From: Candidatus Saccharibacteria bacterium oral taxon 488
GTDB lineage: Bacteria; Patescibacteriota; Saccharimonadia; Saccharimonadales; Saccharimonadaceae
DNA length: 64,000 nucleotides
NCBI GenBank assembly: GCA_013099015.1
Contig: CP039998.1
Coordinates: 620,001-684,000, forward strand
Direction: 5' to 3'
Below the pieces are notes generated by a model that was not told the DNA's origin, did not search any database, and was given only the letters and a program-made list of their open reading frames with translations. Shown one piece after another: positions 37,368 through 46,532 of the stretch. A program made the translations under genes and the position numbers. Position 1 is the stretch's first letter. Each line of letters starts with the position of its first letter.

Positions 37368-37817
37368 TTATGAGCACTTACCAGTCTTCATGACAATCTT
37401 GTGGTTGGTCTCACCATTACCCAAAACATCTTTCCAGTAGGTAACTTTGACACCAGATACGGCAGTACCATCCATGCAGTGCGCAAAGCCAAAGAGATGT
37501 TTATGAGTATCATCTGGTTCTGGCGCTGGTGTAACCGGGCTTGCCGAACCACCAAGACCGGTTATCGCTTTCTCGGAAAGTTTAATGGTCTGGTACTTCA
37601 CTACTTCTTCGACGGTTGGCCACTTATCGTTATCTGCATTATACGAAGCCGCTGCATTCAGGATGCTCCTTGCGTCTGAAGCCCGCTCATCATCCCGAGC
37701 CTTATTTGTCACACCATTGTACGCCACAATCGAAATAGCAGCCAAGATAGCGATGACCACGATAACGATCAAGAGCTCAACCAATGTGAAACCTTTAGTT
37801 TTGTTTGAAGAAATCAT
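37368..37817 (-). CDS. Type IV prepilin-like protein (copy 2)
   Basis: 149 residues. Same leader, cleavage site and helix as copy 1, at nucleotide level identical through codon 44. The C-terminal part differs: a Pro-rich insertion (SPVTPAPEPDDTHK), and a conserved VKVTYWKDV segment between two cysteines matching VTYWKEV of copy 1. Upstream lie TATAAT- and TACAAT-like boxes (about 37846-37880), so this copy appears to have its own promoter. Convergent with copy 1; only one of the two may be strongly expressed at a time if the pair inverts. Confidence 0.9.
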   Translation of the reverse strand: MISSNKTKGFTLVELLIVIVVIAILAAISIVAYNGVTNKARDDERASDARSILNAAASYNADNDKWPTVEEVVKYQTIKLSEKAITGLGGSASPVTPAPEPDDTHKHLFGFAHCMDGTAVSGVKVTYWKDVLGNGETNHKIVMKTGKCS

Positions 37818-37832
37818 TTCTGATTTGCCCCC
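37684..37832 (-). repeat. Right arm of 149-bp inverted repeat (pilin N-terminal cassette)
   Basis: Reverse complement of 36845-36993, 690 bp away. Covers the ribosome site, start and first 44 codons of pilin copy 2. Confidence 0.9.
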
Positions 37833-38004
37833 TATTTTTAGTTAGTTATTATTGTAACTTGATTGTAACAAAGCGATTATAAAAGCGCAAGCATTTTATG
37901 AATAATTCCCTGATTCGACTCACGTTGGCCATAAAAACAGAGGTAGTACCTCAAAGCACTTCCTGCTCGAAACAGGCGTTATCCACACGACCCACCCGAA
38001 CCCG

Positions 38005-38670
38005 CTATGGACACGAGGCGCCGGCAGTGCCGTTTGCAGGAACATTGATTGACTTGATGAGGCGCTGGCTGGAGTACTGAATGTTTTCACCAGCAACGGT
38101 TTTAGTCACCCCAAGGCTGACCTTGAGCGTACCGTCATTAATCTTGCAAACATTGAAATTAAGCACTGTACTGGTGTCGATGATTGTCTCGACTGCCCCG
38201 TCCAGCTGCCAGATACGGTCACTGGCACTCGGACATGAGCCATCGTACATCGTCTTGCGCTTGAGTTCCGAGCCGCTCTGGAAATACTCAGTGGTATAGG
38301 TCTTGGCATCAGCGATAGCAACCGCTCCCCACGCCACACCGCAATCACTTTTTTGGATCAGACGCCGCGTCGGGCTGTAGGGGTTGTCGCTGGTGGCGAG
38401 ACTATGCATACGTACGTATGACGAGGTTGTTCCCTCAAGCGTAGTACTGAGCCGCACGTCCGCCTCAATCCGATCAAGTGCCGTTAGCACATCGCTCTGT
38501 AGTTGTGACCTGGCACTAGTGATCATTGATGAGCCAGTAAGGTTGATAATTAGGCCGATGATACCCGCCAGCACCAAGATAATGACTGGCGCAATCGCCA
38601 AGATCTCGATCAGCGTAAATCCCCGGCTGCGCTGTCGCCGATTAGAATTAGCCCGAAATGTACGTCGCAT
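38005..38670 (-). CDS. Prepilin-like protein, PulJ/minor pilin type
   Basis: About 221 residues. A basic leader of some 18 residues precedes the cleavage motif G/FTLIE and a long hydrophobic helix, then a 170-residue extracellular part resembling pseudopilins of the J type. It probably sits at the pilus tip or primes assembly. ATG 38670 is chosen because AGGAGG lies 6 nt upstream; a start at 38697 would lack it. It overlaps the preceding minor pilin gene by 23 bp, so the three prepilin genes 39618-38005 form one operon. Confidence 0.8.
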   Translation of the reverse strand: MRRTFRANSNRRQRSRGFTLIEILAIAPVIILVLAGIIGLIINLTGSSMITSARSQLQSDVLTALDRIEADVRLSTTLEGTTSSYVRMHSLATSDNPYSPTRRLIQKSDCGVAWGAVAIADAKTYTTEYFQSGSELKRKTMYDGSCPSASDRIWQLDGAVETIIDTSTVLNFNVCKINDGTLKVSLGVTKTVAGENIQYSSQRLIKSINVPANGTAGASCP

Positions 38671-39061
38671 GCACCACCTCCTGCGCTGGCGTTCCATAAG
38701 TAATAATCACTGCGACGCGAATCACTGCGACGCTGTTTGGCACTTTACAATACTCGACTCGGGCACGAACCGGACTCGGTAGTATCGGTGTGGTTGGTGG
38801 CGTCACCTGTTCAGTCTTGACCGCACCACTACCGCAAACCTCGGACACCGTTTTGTATAGGCCGCGTTCACGCAGAATGCTGTATCCGATACTAGCGGCC
38901 TCCGACGTACGGCGAGCCTCAGTATTGCGCGCCAACACCGCCCCGTACAGTTGGTAACCACTCATTATAAAGATCCCGGCGATAATCAAGGTGATCATCA
39001 GTTCGACAACGGTGAAACCGCCCGCATGCTTTAGAGACGTTTGCTGTTGAGTACTTGCCAT
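38648..39061 (-). CDS. Minor prepilin-like protein
   Basis: 137 residues. Leader ending in GG/FTVVE, hydrophobic helix (FTVVELMITLIIAGIFIMSG), and a short globular domain with two cysteines (EVCGSG and EYCKVP). A 14-bp unit repeated with period 15 at 38705-38733 gives a duplicated VAVIR-like segment. It overlaps the upstream pilin gene by 31 bp and the downstream one by 23 bp, so translation of the three is coupled. Confidence 0.8.
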   Translation of the reverse strand: MASTQQQTSLKHAGGFTVVELMITLIIAGIFIMSGYQLYGAVLARNTEARRTSEAASIGYSILRERGLYKTVSEVCGSGAVKTEQVTPPTTPILPSPVRARVEYCKVPNSVAVIRVAVIITYGTPAQEVVHATYISG

Positions 39062-39618
39062 TTACCCGGCTCCTTTGTTTCTAAATGATAAAAAATCGTA
39101 TAGCGCCGACAGGCCGTACCTATCTCGTCACACACGCCACCGTAAACCCCAGCAATGTAGACGTACGCACCGTTCGGATAATTAGTAATCTTGGTGTTTT
39201 CGTAATCATCCTTCTTGGCAAACAGCTGACCCACGTTAGTGATCGGATTAACACCGAATGTACCGTTAATCGCCGATATGAGGCGTTCTCGATCCAGCGG
39301 GCCAGTCTTGGCGGCACCACCCAGTTCGTCAAACGCCGCTGCAAACTGCACCGCAGTCATCTTGCCAGCACCGCTGGCGCCAGAAACGTACGCCGGATAG
39401 CCGCCAGCAGGCTTGATGACGTTACCGGCACTGTCACGAATTTCCCGTGGATAGACGCTCTCGAGGTAGTTCTGCAAGGCTAGTACATCGGCCTCACGTT
39501 CCTTATCGCGTGCCGCCGCCTGATAATTACGAAAACTTAATGTCGCAAGCACCAGCAAAATCGCCATGACGGCAATAGCAATGATCAGCTCGACTAGCGT
39601 AAACCCCCGTCCCTTCAT
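39031..39618 (-). CDS. Prepilin-like protein
   Basis: 195 residues. A very short leader MKGRG/FTLVE, a hydrophobic helix and an alpha-beta globular part with two cysteines in VCDEIGTACRR. First gene of the three-gene minor-pilin operon. TATGAT (39630-39625) ends 6 nt before ATG 39618, the leaderless pattern, and the 6-nt gap is G-rich. An upstream in-frame ATG at 39669 would overlap murB and precede the promoter, so I reject it. Confidence 0.8.
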   Translation of the reverse strand: MKGRGFTLVELIIAIAVMAILLVLATLSFRNYQAAARDKEREADVLALQNYLESVYPREIRDSAGNVIKPAGGYPAYVSGASGAGKMTAVQFAAAFDELGGAAKTGPLDRERLISAINGTFGVNPITNVGQLFAKKDDYENTKITNYPNGAYVYIAGVYGGVCDEIGTACRRYTIFYHLETKEPGKWQVLNSKRL

Positions 39619-39665
39619 ACCCCCATCATACTCGGAAATATGCATAAGCGCAAGCGTTTTGAGAC

Positions 39666-40685
39666 TCAAATTTCCAACGGTTCTTGCTGGATCTGGATGT
39701 GGAACTTATCGTAGACTGCCTGGATGATGGCGTCACGTGCCGCCGCCAGATCGTGGTAGCTGGTCGCCGACTCATTGATCAATACCAGTGCGTTTTTATC
39801 ATGTACCCGCATACCGTGTAGTAGCGCCCCCTTGAGCCCAGCTTGCTCAATCAGCCAGCCCGTCGGCACCTTGTGTCGGCCGTCCGGCATGTCATAGGAC
39901 GGCGCATCCGGATACTGTTCACGAAGTTCATTCAGCTGCCATGATTCGATCAGCGCGTTCTTGAAGAATGAACCAGCGTTGGGTCGCTCGGTCGGATCGG
40001 GCAGCTTATCAAACCGAATCGCCATAACCGCGTCACGGATCACCTGCGGCGTAAAGGTCGTGATGTTCATGTTGGTCAAATACCGTTGTAGACCAGCGTA
40101 AAACGGCGGTTTCGGTGCTGCGCAATGGAGCTTGATGGTAATTGAGAGAATGCAGTAGCGGCCGCTCGCCTCACCGCGAAAAATACTATGCCGATACGAA
40201 AATCCGCACTCCGCTGCGTCTAAGGTCACCACCCGGTCAGCCAGCGAATCGTATGCCTCTAGCTCAGTAAGCACATCAGCGACTTCCTGGCCATACGCAC
40301 CAACGTTCTGCACCGGCGCGGCGCCAGCTGTCCCAGGGATGGCCGACATCGCCTCGATACCACTCAGGCCCATGGCGACCGTACGCTTGACTATCTCGTC
40401 CCATATTTCACCCGCACCAACCTTGATCGTTGCCGTCTGGCCATCATCAGTTAGCACTTCAAATCCCTTAATCCGATTGAGTAGCACCGCCCCCTCAAAC
40501 CCTTCGTCGCGAGCGATGACATTACTACCGCCACCCAAGACAAAAATTGGGATACCCTGCACCTTGGCACTTTTATATAACTCTCTGACTTCATTCACCG
40601 ACGTCGCCGATGCCATAAAGCGCGCCTTGCCACCGAGGCGCATTGTCGTATATTGTTGCAACGGAATCTCTGTTCGTATCTCCAT
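39666..40685 (-). CDS. murB: UDP-N-acetylenolpyruvoylglucosamine reductase
   Basis: FAD/NADPH enzyme completing UDP-MurNAc after MurA. 339 residues, type I layout. TTMRLGG near the start, VLGGGSN for FAD binding, GIEAMSAIPGTAGAAPVQNVGAYGQE and NAGSFFKNAL with the proton-donor Ser are all visible. TATAAT (40698-40693) ends 7 nt before ATG 40685, a leaderless start; further in-frame Met codons upstream lie outside this transcript. It lies just upstream of the minor-pilin operon on the same strand. Confidence 0.95.
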   Translation of the reverse strand: MEIRTEIPLQQYTTMRLGGKARFMASATSVNEVRELYKSAKVQGIPIFVLGGGSNVIARDEGFEGAVLLNRIKGFEVLTDDGQTATIKVGAGEIWDEIVKRTVAMGLSGIEAMSAIPGTAGAAPVQNVGAYGQEVADVLTELEAYDSLADRVVTLDAAECGFSYRHSIFRGEASGRYCILSITIKLHCAAPKPPFYAGLQRYLTNMNITTFTPQVIRDAVMAIRFDKLPDPTERPNAGSFFKNALIESWQLNELREQYPDAPSYDMPDGRHKVPTGWLIEQAGLKGALLHGMRVHDKNALVLINESATSYHDLAAARDAIIQAVYDKFHIQIQQEPLEI

Positions 40686-40741
40686 ATGATACATTATATC
40701 ATTTCTATTTAGGCGCGGTGCGTGGTATAATACCTCTGTAT

Positions 40742-40818
40742 GCACCCGTAGCTCAGCGGATTAGAGTACTTGGCTTCGAACCAAGAGGTCGCAAGTTCGA
40801 ATCTTGCCGGGTGTACCA
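40742..40818 (+). tRNA. tRNA-Arg (TCG)
   Basis: Anticodon stem CTTGG/CCAAG around CTTCGAA (TCG), acceptor GCACCCG with CGGGTGT (G-U at the first pair), T-loop TTCGAAT, encoded CCA. Confidence 0.93.
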
Positions 40819-40869
40819 TGAACTCCGCGCTATTCCTACCGGACCTTTTCCTATCAGCGCGTTAGTTAT

Positions 40870-40946
40870 GCCCCGTTAGCTCAACTGGATAGAGCGTTGG
40901 TTTCCGGTACCAAAGGTTGCAGGTTCGATTCCTGTGCGGGGTACCA
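40870..40946 (+). tRNA. tRNA-Arg (CCG)
   Basis: Anticodon stem TTGGT/ACCAA around TTCCGGT (CCG), acceptor GCCCCGT/GCGGGGT, T-loop TTCGATT, encoded CCA. Likely co-transcribed with tRNA-Arg (TCG), 51 bp upstream. Confidence 0.93.
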
Positions 40947-40957
40947 CTATACTAGAC

Positions 40958-40987
40958 AATACCCTGGTCGATGCTAGGGTATTTTTA
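40958..40987 (+). terminator. Terminator of the tRNA-Arg pair
   Basis: AATACCCT (40958-40965) pairs with AGGGTATT (40976-40983) and runs into T residues. It overlaps the 3' end of the convergent gene by a few bases. Confidence 0.75.
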
Positions 40988-42340
40988 CTTGAATTGCTCA
41001 GTTGTTGGCAATGCCAACTTGCCATTTGTCATATCGTTAATTGTACCTTGAAAATGATCATACGCCTCGTGTATCGATAGACTGGGGGTGATCATCTGCG
41101 GTAATTTATGAATAAAGTCCATTGCCCATTCTATTGCTTGCATACAGATGCCTTGCTCACCTTCACCAAAACTCATCAGCGTTTCTCCGCCCAGAGACCA
41201 TATCAACTCATCATGAAATACTTTCGCTGGTTGATACTCAATTTCTGCTTCGGTAACGGTCGTGAGGCGCTCTATCGTGGCATCAAACTCGCGCCGCGAT
41301 TGTCGTTGCTGTTCTTCCCGCTTTAGTCGGTCGTGTGTCTCTTTCACACCATCGAACAGCTGCAAGAAACAGTCCGCCAAATATTCATCAGTATGACTCT
41401 CACGCGCGTCCAATTGACCATCGTTAGTTTTTATGCCCATGCTAGTACGAACTTCCAGTGCGGCTCGCTCACGCCGTATTGCGTCATACTCTTGTTGGCA
41501 CTCTTGGCACTTCTTGGCAAACATAAGGGCGTCCGAGTTATATCGCGGATCTCTAAATATAAACCGAATAATATTATTGATAGTTATTATCTGTGCATCA
41601 AAGCTAAAGTTAGGGTCGACTCTGCTCGTCTCCCAAAACCACTGCAGACTAGATACCACCGGTGACGGCTTGCTCGCTCGCGCCTTGTCAATAAGGTCGA
41701 GGTTAATGGTAATGTTGTCGGGGCGTTCATGTATTACCCGACTAAGTTGTTCTACCTGCCCCTCAAGCCATTTTCTTTCAGCCAGTCGAAAACCAATCGA
41801 CCCAGCCGCACCACCCACAACAGTCCCAGCTGTCGTCAGAAATGGCTCGCCAGAACCTAGCCATGACATACCTCCACCAGCGACAAAGCTGCCAAATCCG
41901 AGAGCACCCATATCCCGTAGTGTTAGCCTAGTATGTCGATCTTCCCGAGCTATATCTTCAAGTTGCTCGACGATATTCACGAGCATAGGATCTTGGCATA
42001 TGGTAACAAAGCCCTGGCTGGAGATGCGGCCGTTATATTCAACCCTCTCAGACCCGGGGAGATCAAGAAAACACCCCCCTACAATTACCCCGTCCGCGAT
42101 AACAAAACAGGAATCCTGCACCTCTCTTGAAAGCTTCGGGTCAACCAATTCTCCATCCTCTAGCACCTTAATAGGTGTTAATATCTCCACACCCCCTCGC
42201 GGTATGGCACGACGTGTCCGCTCGGTTAGTTGCCCACTTTCATCAATAAGACCACTCTCTACAAGCCCCTCGATTGAGCTGGGCGATCGCTCTCTAACCT
42301 CACTTCCGCGCCCGAAAAAATCCATACCGCTCTTAGCCAT
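40985..42340 (-). CDS. Protein of unknown function with a glycine-rich hydrophobic hairpin
   Basis: About 451 residues. Residues about 145-190 form a Gly-rich hydrophobic hairpin (FGSFVAGGGMSWLG ... VVGGAAGSIGF). The rest is charged and mostly helical, with a coiled-coil-like segment near 335-360 and CQECQQ near 290. No family recognised. TATAAT (42352-42347) ends 6 nt before ATG 42340, so the start is well supported. It follows the Clp-like gene on the same strand with 36 bp between, but has its own promoter. Confidence 0.55.
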   Translation of the reverse strand: MAKSGMDFFGRGSEVRERSPSSIEGLVESGLIDESGQLTERTRRAIPRGGVEILTPIKVLEDGELVDPKLSREVQDSCFVIADGVIVGGCFLDLPGSERVEYNGRISSQGFVTICQDPMLVNIVEQLEDIAREDRHTRLTLRDMGALGFGSFVAGGGMSWLGSGEPFLTTAGTVVGGAAGSIGFRLAERKWLEGQVEQLSRVIHERPDNITINLDLIDKARASKPSPVVSSLQWFWETSRVDPNFSFDAQIITINNIIRFIFRDPRYNSDALMFAKKCQECQQEYDAIRRERAALEVRTSMGIKTNDGQLDARESHTDEYLADCFLQLFDGVKETHDRLKREEQQRQSRREFDATIERLTTVTEAEIEYQPAKVFHDELIWSLGGETLMSFGEGEQGICMQAIEWAMDFIHKLPQMITPSLSIHEAYDHFQGTINDMTNGKLALPTTEQFK

Positions 42341-42376
42341 GTGCCTATTATACAATATTAAATTGTATTGGCAACT

Positions 42377-44845
42377 CTACTGTCCGAGTGACATCGGCGG
42401 TGCACCTGTACCTGGAGATACCATACTACCGCCGTCAGCTACGTCGCCGACCACCGCTCGTATCTGCTCCGCCGTGATAATCGTCGTTGAGCCCGGCGCG
42501 ACAGAGCCAGCGAGTAGCTGCTTGGCGACGGTATTCTCGACAGCTCGCTGCACCACGCGGCGCATCGGACGAGCGCCGAGGCGCGGGTCGTAGCCAGCAT
42601 CAACCAATAATTTTTTGCCCGCCTCTTCGACGGTGACTTGGATTTTTTGTGGTGCCAACGTTCGATTGATACCAGTCAAAATGAGATCAACGACCTGCAG
42701 CAGCTCTTCTTTACCCAGAGGACGAAATAGCACGATTTCATCAAACCGGTTGAGAAACTCCGGACGAAATAGATTGGCGTTAATCAGCTCATTGATAAAT
42801 GTTTGCTCAAACTGCTCCAGCTGGTAGCCACGCTCGATGTATTCACGAATTCTCTCGGCCCCGGCGTTCGACGTCGCAATGACTAAGCAATCACGAAAAC
42901 TAATGTCGCGGTTCTTTTCGTCGCGTAAAATTCCCTCGTCTAGTAACTGCAGAAGCGTCGTGAGTACCTGCGGGTGGGCCTTTTCAATTTCATCAAGCAA
43001 CACCACCGAGAATGGTCGCTTCTGTACCTGGGCAGTCAGGCTCATCGGATCGTTCGCCCCATCAGCGATCAGCCGCGCCACGTCCTCGGCCCGCACAAAT
43101 TCGTTGAGATCCAGCCGGATGAGGTTGCCCTCGCCACCAAAATAGATATCCGCCAGCGCCTTGGACAGCTCGGTTTTACCGACACCAGTTGGGCCCAGGA
43201 ACAAAAACGTACCAATCGGCCGATCAGGGTTACGCACACCGGCACGTGCTCGCCGGATCGCATCAGAGATGACGCTGACGGCACGCGTTTGATTGATCAT
43301 GCGCTGATGGATCAAGTCTTCGAGGTTCAAGAGTTTTTCCCGTTCGTCGTCAGTCGAGGCAGTCGCGATCTTGATACCCATAGTTTTTTCGACCGCGTCA
43401 TCAACCGACTGAGCCGTCACCAGCCCGGACGACGCATAATGAGCTGCCGCTTCTAGCACCTTGAGCGCCCGACCCGGCATCGCCACGTCTTGGACGTACC
43501 GCTCACCGACGCGGTAGGCTTCAGCGATGGCTTGATACATGTAGGTCACTTTGTGGCGATGCTCAAGGCTGATCAGCTGATCACGCATAATCCACACCGT
43601 CTCCTCGGGCGATGATGGCTCGATAACGATGGTATTGAGCGCCGTTGCCAGCTGGGCGTTGCGCTGAGAAATCTGCAAGTAGCGCTGACTATCCATGGTC
43701 AAGATAATTCGCAGCCTGCCCGCCTCCAAAATCGGCAGTAACAAATTACTCAGATCAACCGAACCGACGCCCTCCTCGAAAAACAGCTGGGCATTATCGA
43801 GGCACAGAATCACATTCTTTGATAAAAATGCTTCGTTGAGAATCTGCGTCACCAGTCCTTCCAGCTCGCCCCGACCAGCCGCCGCCGAAATCAGCGACGA
43901 GGCGTCCAGCAGGAAAATCTGCCGATAGAGCAGCGACGACGGCACGGTTTTATGTCCGTCAATGAGCATCTCGGCGAACGCCGCCACGACCGTACTTTTG
44001 CCAGCCCCATCAAGCCCGACCAGCGCTGCATTTTGCCGGCCATTCGAGCCAAAAATTGTCATCAGCTGCTCCAGCGCCGCCTGATGAGCGTCCAGCTGCG
44101 AGATCATCGTCCCGCCCGACACCTGCAGGCTGAGGTTCTGAGCGAACCGACTCAAGAGCGGCGTATAGCCAAACGACCAGTCGCGAGCGATACCGCCGGT
44201 GTGAAGCGGCTTTTGCTTGAACTGTTCGATCAATGACTCGAGGCGTTCATACCACATAATGCCACCCAATACATCACGAAAATCAATTTTTAGATTTGCT
44301 AGCAGAGCGTCATGATTCGGAAATTGCTCAACAATCGCCGCCGCCAGCACCGCACCTGTTACCTTCGGGCTATTGGTGTCACGCCAAATTCGCAGCGCTG
44401 ATTGCCACACGGCCGGCGTGTTATTTGGATCATCCGAAGCAATATTCGCCAAAAAGTTTGGCGTAAGGCCCAACCGCACTCCGAGGAATTGCCCGGCCCG
44501 CGACTGACCAACCGCCAGGGCAATTTCTTTCGGTGACGGCCGCTGGCTCAGGCGGCCCAGCACATCCGCCGCCATCACATCATCAATCGTCTCCGCCCGC
44601 GCGCTCACCGCCATCGTCTTGAGATCGCCCTGCCACCACACACTGAGCATCACCAATGGCCCCACCAGACCAATCATCAACCAACCAATCGGCCCGTGCT
44701 TGATCAATAGCCAAACGCCACCCAGGCCCAATGCAACGGCGACGAGTACCACTAGCACATGCCAAACTGTACCAAACCGCGCCGTGAACCGTGCCTTTTG
44801 CGCCCGCAAGCTGTGATAACGAAACTCCGGTCGCACCTCGTTCAT
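42377..44845 (-). CDS. Membrane-anchored Clp-type AAA+ ATPase
   Basis: About 822 residues. Two N-terminal transmembrane helices (about 25-70), a region resembling a Clp R-type domain (about 85-170), then two AAA+ modules. The first has Walker A GLDGAGKSTV but its Walker B reads LCLDNAQ, without the usual Glu. The second is intact (GPTGVGKTE, VVLLDEIEKAHP) with a Clp C-terminal domain (GYDPRLGARPMRR). Probably an unfoldase or disaggregase held at the membrane; whether it partners ClpP is unclear. ATG 44845 overlaps the upstream stop as ATGA, fixing the start; the longer frame to 44932 is rejected. Confidence 0.85.
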   Translation of the reverse strand: MNEVRPEFRYHSLRAQKARFTARFGTVWHVLVVLVAVALGLGGVWLLIKHGPIGWLMIGLVGPLVMLSVWWQGDLKTMAVSARAETIDDVMAADVLGRLSQRPSPKEIALAVGQSRAGQFLGVRLGLTPNFLANIASDDPNNTPAVWQSALRIWRDTNSPKVTGAVLAAAIVEQFPNHDALLANLKIDFRDVLGGIMWYERLESLIEQFKQKPLHTGGIARDWSFGYTPLLSRFAQNLSLQVSGGTMISQLDAHQAALEQLMTIFGSNGRQNAALVGLDGAGKSTVVAAFAEMLIDGHKTVPSSLLYRQIFLLDASSLISAAAGRGELEGLVTQILNEAFLSKNVILCLDNAQLFFEEGVGSVDLSNLLLPILEAGRLRIILTMDSQRYLQISQRNAQLATALNTIVIEPSSPEETVWIMRDQLISLEHRHKVTYMYQAIAEAYRVGERYVQDVAMPGRALKVLEAAAHYASSGLVTAQSVDDAVEKTMGIKIATASTDDEREKLLNLEDLIHQRMINQTRAVSVISDAIRRARAGVRNPDRPIGTFLFLGPTGVGKTELSKALADIYFGGEGNLIRLDLNEFVRAEDVARLIADGANDPMSLTAQVQKRPFSVVLLDEIEKAHPQVLTTLLQLLDEGILRDEKNRDISFRDCLVIATSNAGAERIREYIERGYQLEQFEQTFINELINANLFRPEFLNRFDEIVLFRPLGKEELLQVVDLILTGINRTLAPQKIQVTVEEAGKKLLVDAGYDPRLGARPMRRVVQRAVENTVAKQLLAGSVAPGSTTIITAEQIRAVVGDVADGGSMVSPGTGAPPMSLGQ

Positions 44846-45222
44846 GCCAAAACCCTCATCTGCCACAAGATAATTCCTATCACCGGTGTTACGGGTAGCA
44901 GTGCCCACACCACGATGCTGCCGACCGCCCACACCGCCCGCAGGCTGATAACCACCAGCCCCGCAAACAGCACCAAAAGCCGCACCACCGCACCAACTGC
45001 CCGTGAGAACAGTCGGTCAAAAAAAGCCTGTATCTTGACAGCGAGCGGCGCCTGAGCACGAACTTGCCCTGCGGAAATTTGGCGAAATGGATCAAACAGC
45101 GTCCGCACCAACAAACCGATTGAGAAAAAATCGGCCGTCCGCAGCACACCGAGACCAACGCGCTGCATATGCCGCCGCCAGCCTGCGCCATACCACCACT
45201 GGAAAATACCCACCAAAAACAT
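44842..45222 (-). CDS. Small membrane protein coupled to the Clp-like ATPase
   Basis: 126 residues with two hydrophobic segments in the C-terminal half (about 70-120) and an amphipathic, aromatic N-terminus (FLVGIFQWWYGAGW). No family recognised. TACAAT (45234-45229) ends 6 nt before ATG 45222, a leaderless start. Its stop codon overlaps the Clp-like start (ATGA), so the two are translationally coupled and probably form a membrane complex. Head-to-head with murT. Confidence 0.6.
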   Translation of the reverse strand: MFLVGIFQWWYGAGWRRHMQRVGLGVLRTADFFSIGLLVRTLFDPFRQISAGQVRAQAPLAVKIQAFFDRLFSRAVGAVVRLLVLFAGLVVISLRAVWAVGSIVVWALLPVTPVIGIILWQMRVLA

Positions 45223-45266
45223 AGTTCTATTGTAGCACACTGCTTGGGCGCGGTATAATACGAAAT

Positions 45267-46532
45267 ATGTCACGACAGATTCTCAGTACACTCATCGGCA
45301 AAACCGTCAAACAAGCTGCCCGACTACGCGGCGGCGGCTCGGCACTCCCGGGGTTAGTTATCGAAAAGATTGATCCAGGTTTTATCGCTCGTACCCTGGC
45401 GCAAGTACCGCGCGGCGTGGTGGTTATCAGCGGCACGAATGGTAAGACCACTACTACTAAAATCGTTGTTGAACTGCTCGAGGCGGCCGGCCTCAAGGTT
45501 TTTACCAATCGCACGGGCAGTAATTTCTCGCGCGGCGTAGCGGCAGCGCTGCTCGGCGAGGTCGATATGCGCGGGCGGCTGGATGCCGACATCGCGGTGC
45601 TGGAGCTTGACGAGGCCTGGGCGGTCAAGTTTGTTCAATTAGTGCCGCCGCGCTACAGCCTGCTGCTCAACGTCATGCGCGATCAGCTGGATCGGTTTGG
45701 CGAGATCGACACGGCAGCTGGTTTCTTGGCAAAAATCGCCCAGGCAACCACTGATACCGTGGTGCTCAACCGCGACGACCCGCGCATCTACCGCCTACAC
45801 CAACAGACGGCGGCCAGCGTAGCGTTTTTTGGTACGACCGACCAGCTGCTCGAACTGATGCCGACCGACGATGCGCTCAAGACCGGCCAAGCTCAGGCAA
45901 ATCAGGCGGCCCCAGCCGACGTGCTGCTCGCTGACATTGATAAGCAAACGGCAACCTTTCAGATTGATGGGGCCAAGCATGCAGTGCGGATGCGGCTGAA
46001 TGGCGTATATAATTTATTGAATGCAGCAGCGGCGCTGAGTTTGGTCCGACAAATTACGGGAGAGAAAGCCGAGCTGACGACGTTACTGGGCGCCCTGTCG
46101 GACGTAGCGCCAGCATTTGGTCGAGGCGAGACTATCGTGATTGACGGCACACCAATCGAGCTAATTCTCGTGAAAAATCCGAGTGGCTTTCGGCTTAGCC
46201 TGCTGTCATTTGCCGACGGGACGGCCGATACGATGATCGCCATCAATGATAATTACGCTGACGGACGCGACGTTAGTTGGCTGTGGGACGTGGATGTCTC
46301 ACGCCTCGAGCAGGTGGCGGTAGTCAGCGGCGTGCGCGCTCATGATATGGCGCTACGGCTGGAGTATGACGACATTACGCCAGAAATCATCGAGCCGGAT
46401 TTAGCGGCGGCGCTGGAGAAATTGCTAGCCCATCATCCACGCCAGCCAAAGCACATTTACTGTACCTACACGGCGATGATGCGGCTGCGCAAATTATTAT
46501 CAATCAAAACCGATGTGGAGGCCATCCGATGA
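45267..46532 (+). CDS. murT: Lipid II isoglutaminyl synthase, MurT subunit
   Basis: Mur-ligase-like subunit that with GatD amidates the D-Glu of lipid II. 421 residues. The ATP loop is GTNGKTTTTK (about 52-61), followed by NRTGSN, ELDEAW and NVMRDQLDRFGE, then a C-terminal DUF1727-type domain. The cysteine zinc ribbon found in known MurT proteins is absent: the only Cys is near the C-terminus (IYCTYTAM). TATAAT (45254-45259) ends 7 nt before the ATG. Overlaps gatD by 4 bp (ATGA). Divergent from the small membrane protein gene. Confidence 0.92.
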   Translation: MSRQILSTLIGKTVKQAARLRGGGSALPGLVIEKIDPGFIARTLAQVPRGVVVISGTNGKTTTTKIVVELLEAAGLKVFTNRTGSNFSRGVAAALLGEVDMRGRLDADIAVLELDEAWAVKFVQLVPPRYSLLLNVMRDQLDRFGEIDTAAGFLAKIAQATTDTVVLNRDDPRIYRLHQQTAASVAFFGTTDQLLELMPTDDALKTGQAQANQAAPADVLLADIDKQTATFQIDGAKHAVRMRLNGVYNLLNAAAALSLVRQITGEKAELTTLLGALSDVAPAFGRGETIVIDGTPIELILVKNPSGFRLSLLSFADGTADTMIAINDNYADGRDVSWLWDVDVSRLEQVAVVSGVRAHDMALRLEYDDITPEIIEPDLAAALEKLLAHHPRQPKHIYCTYTAMMRLRKLLSIKTDVEAIR

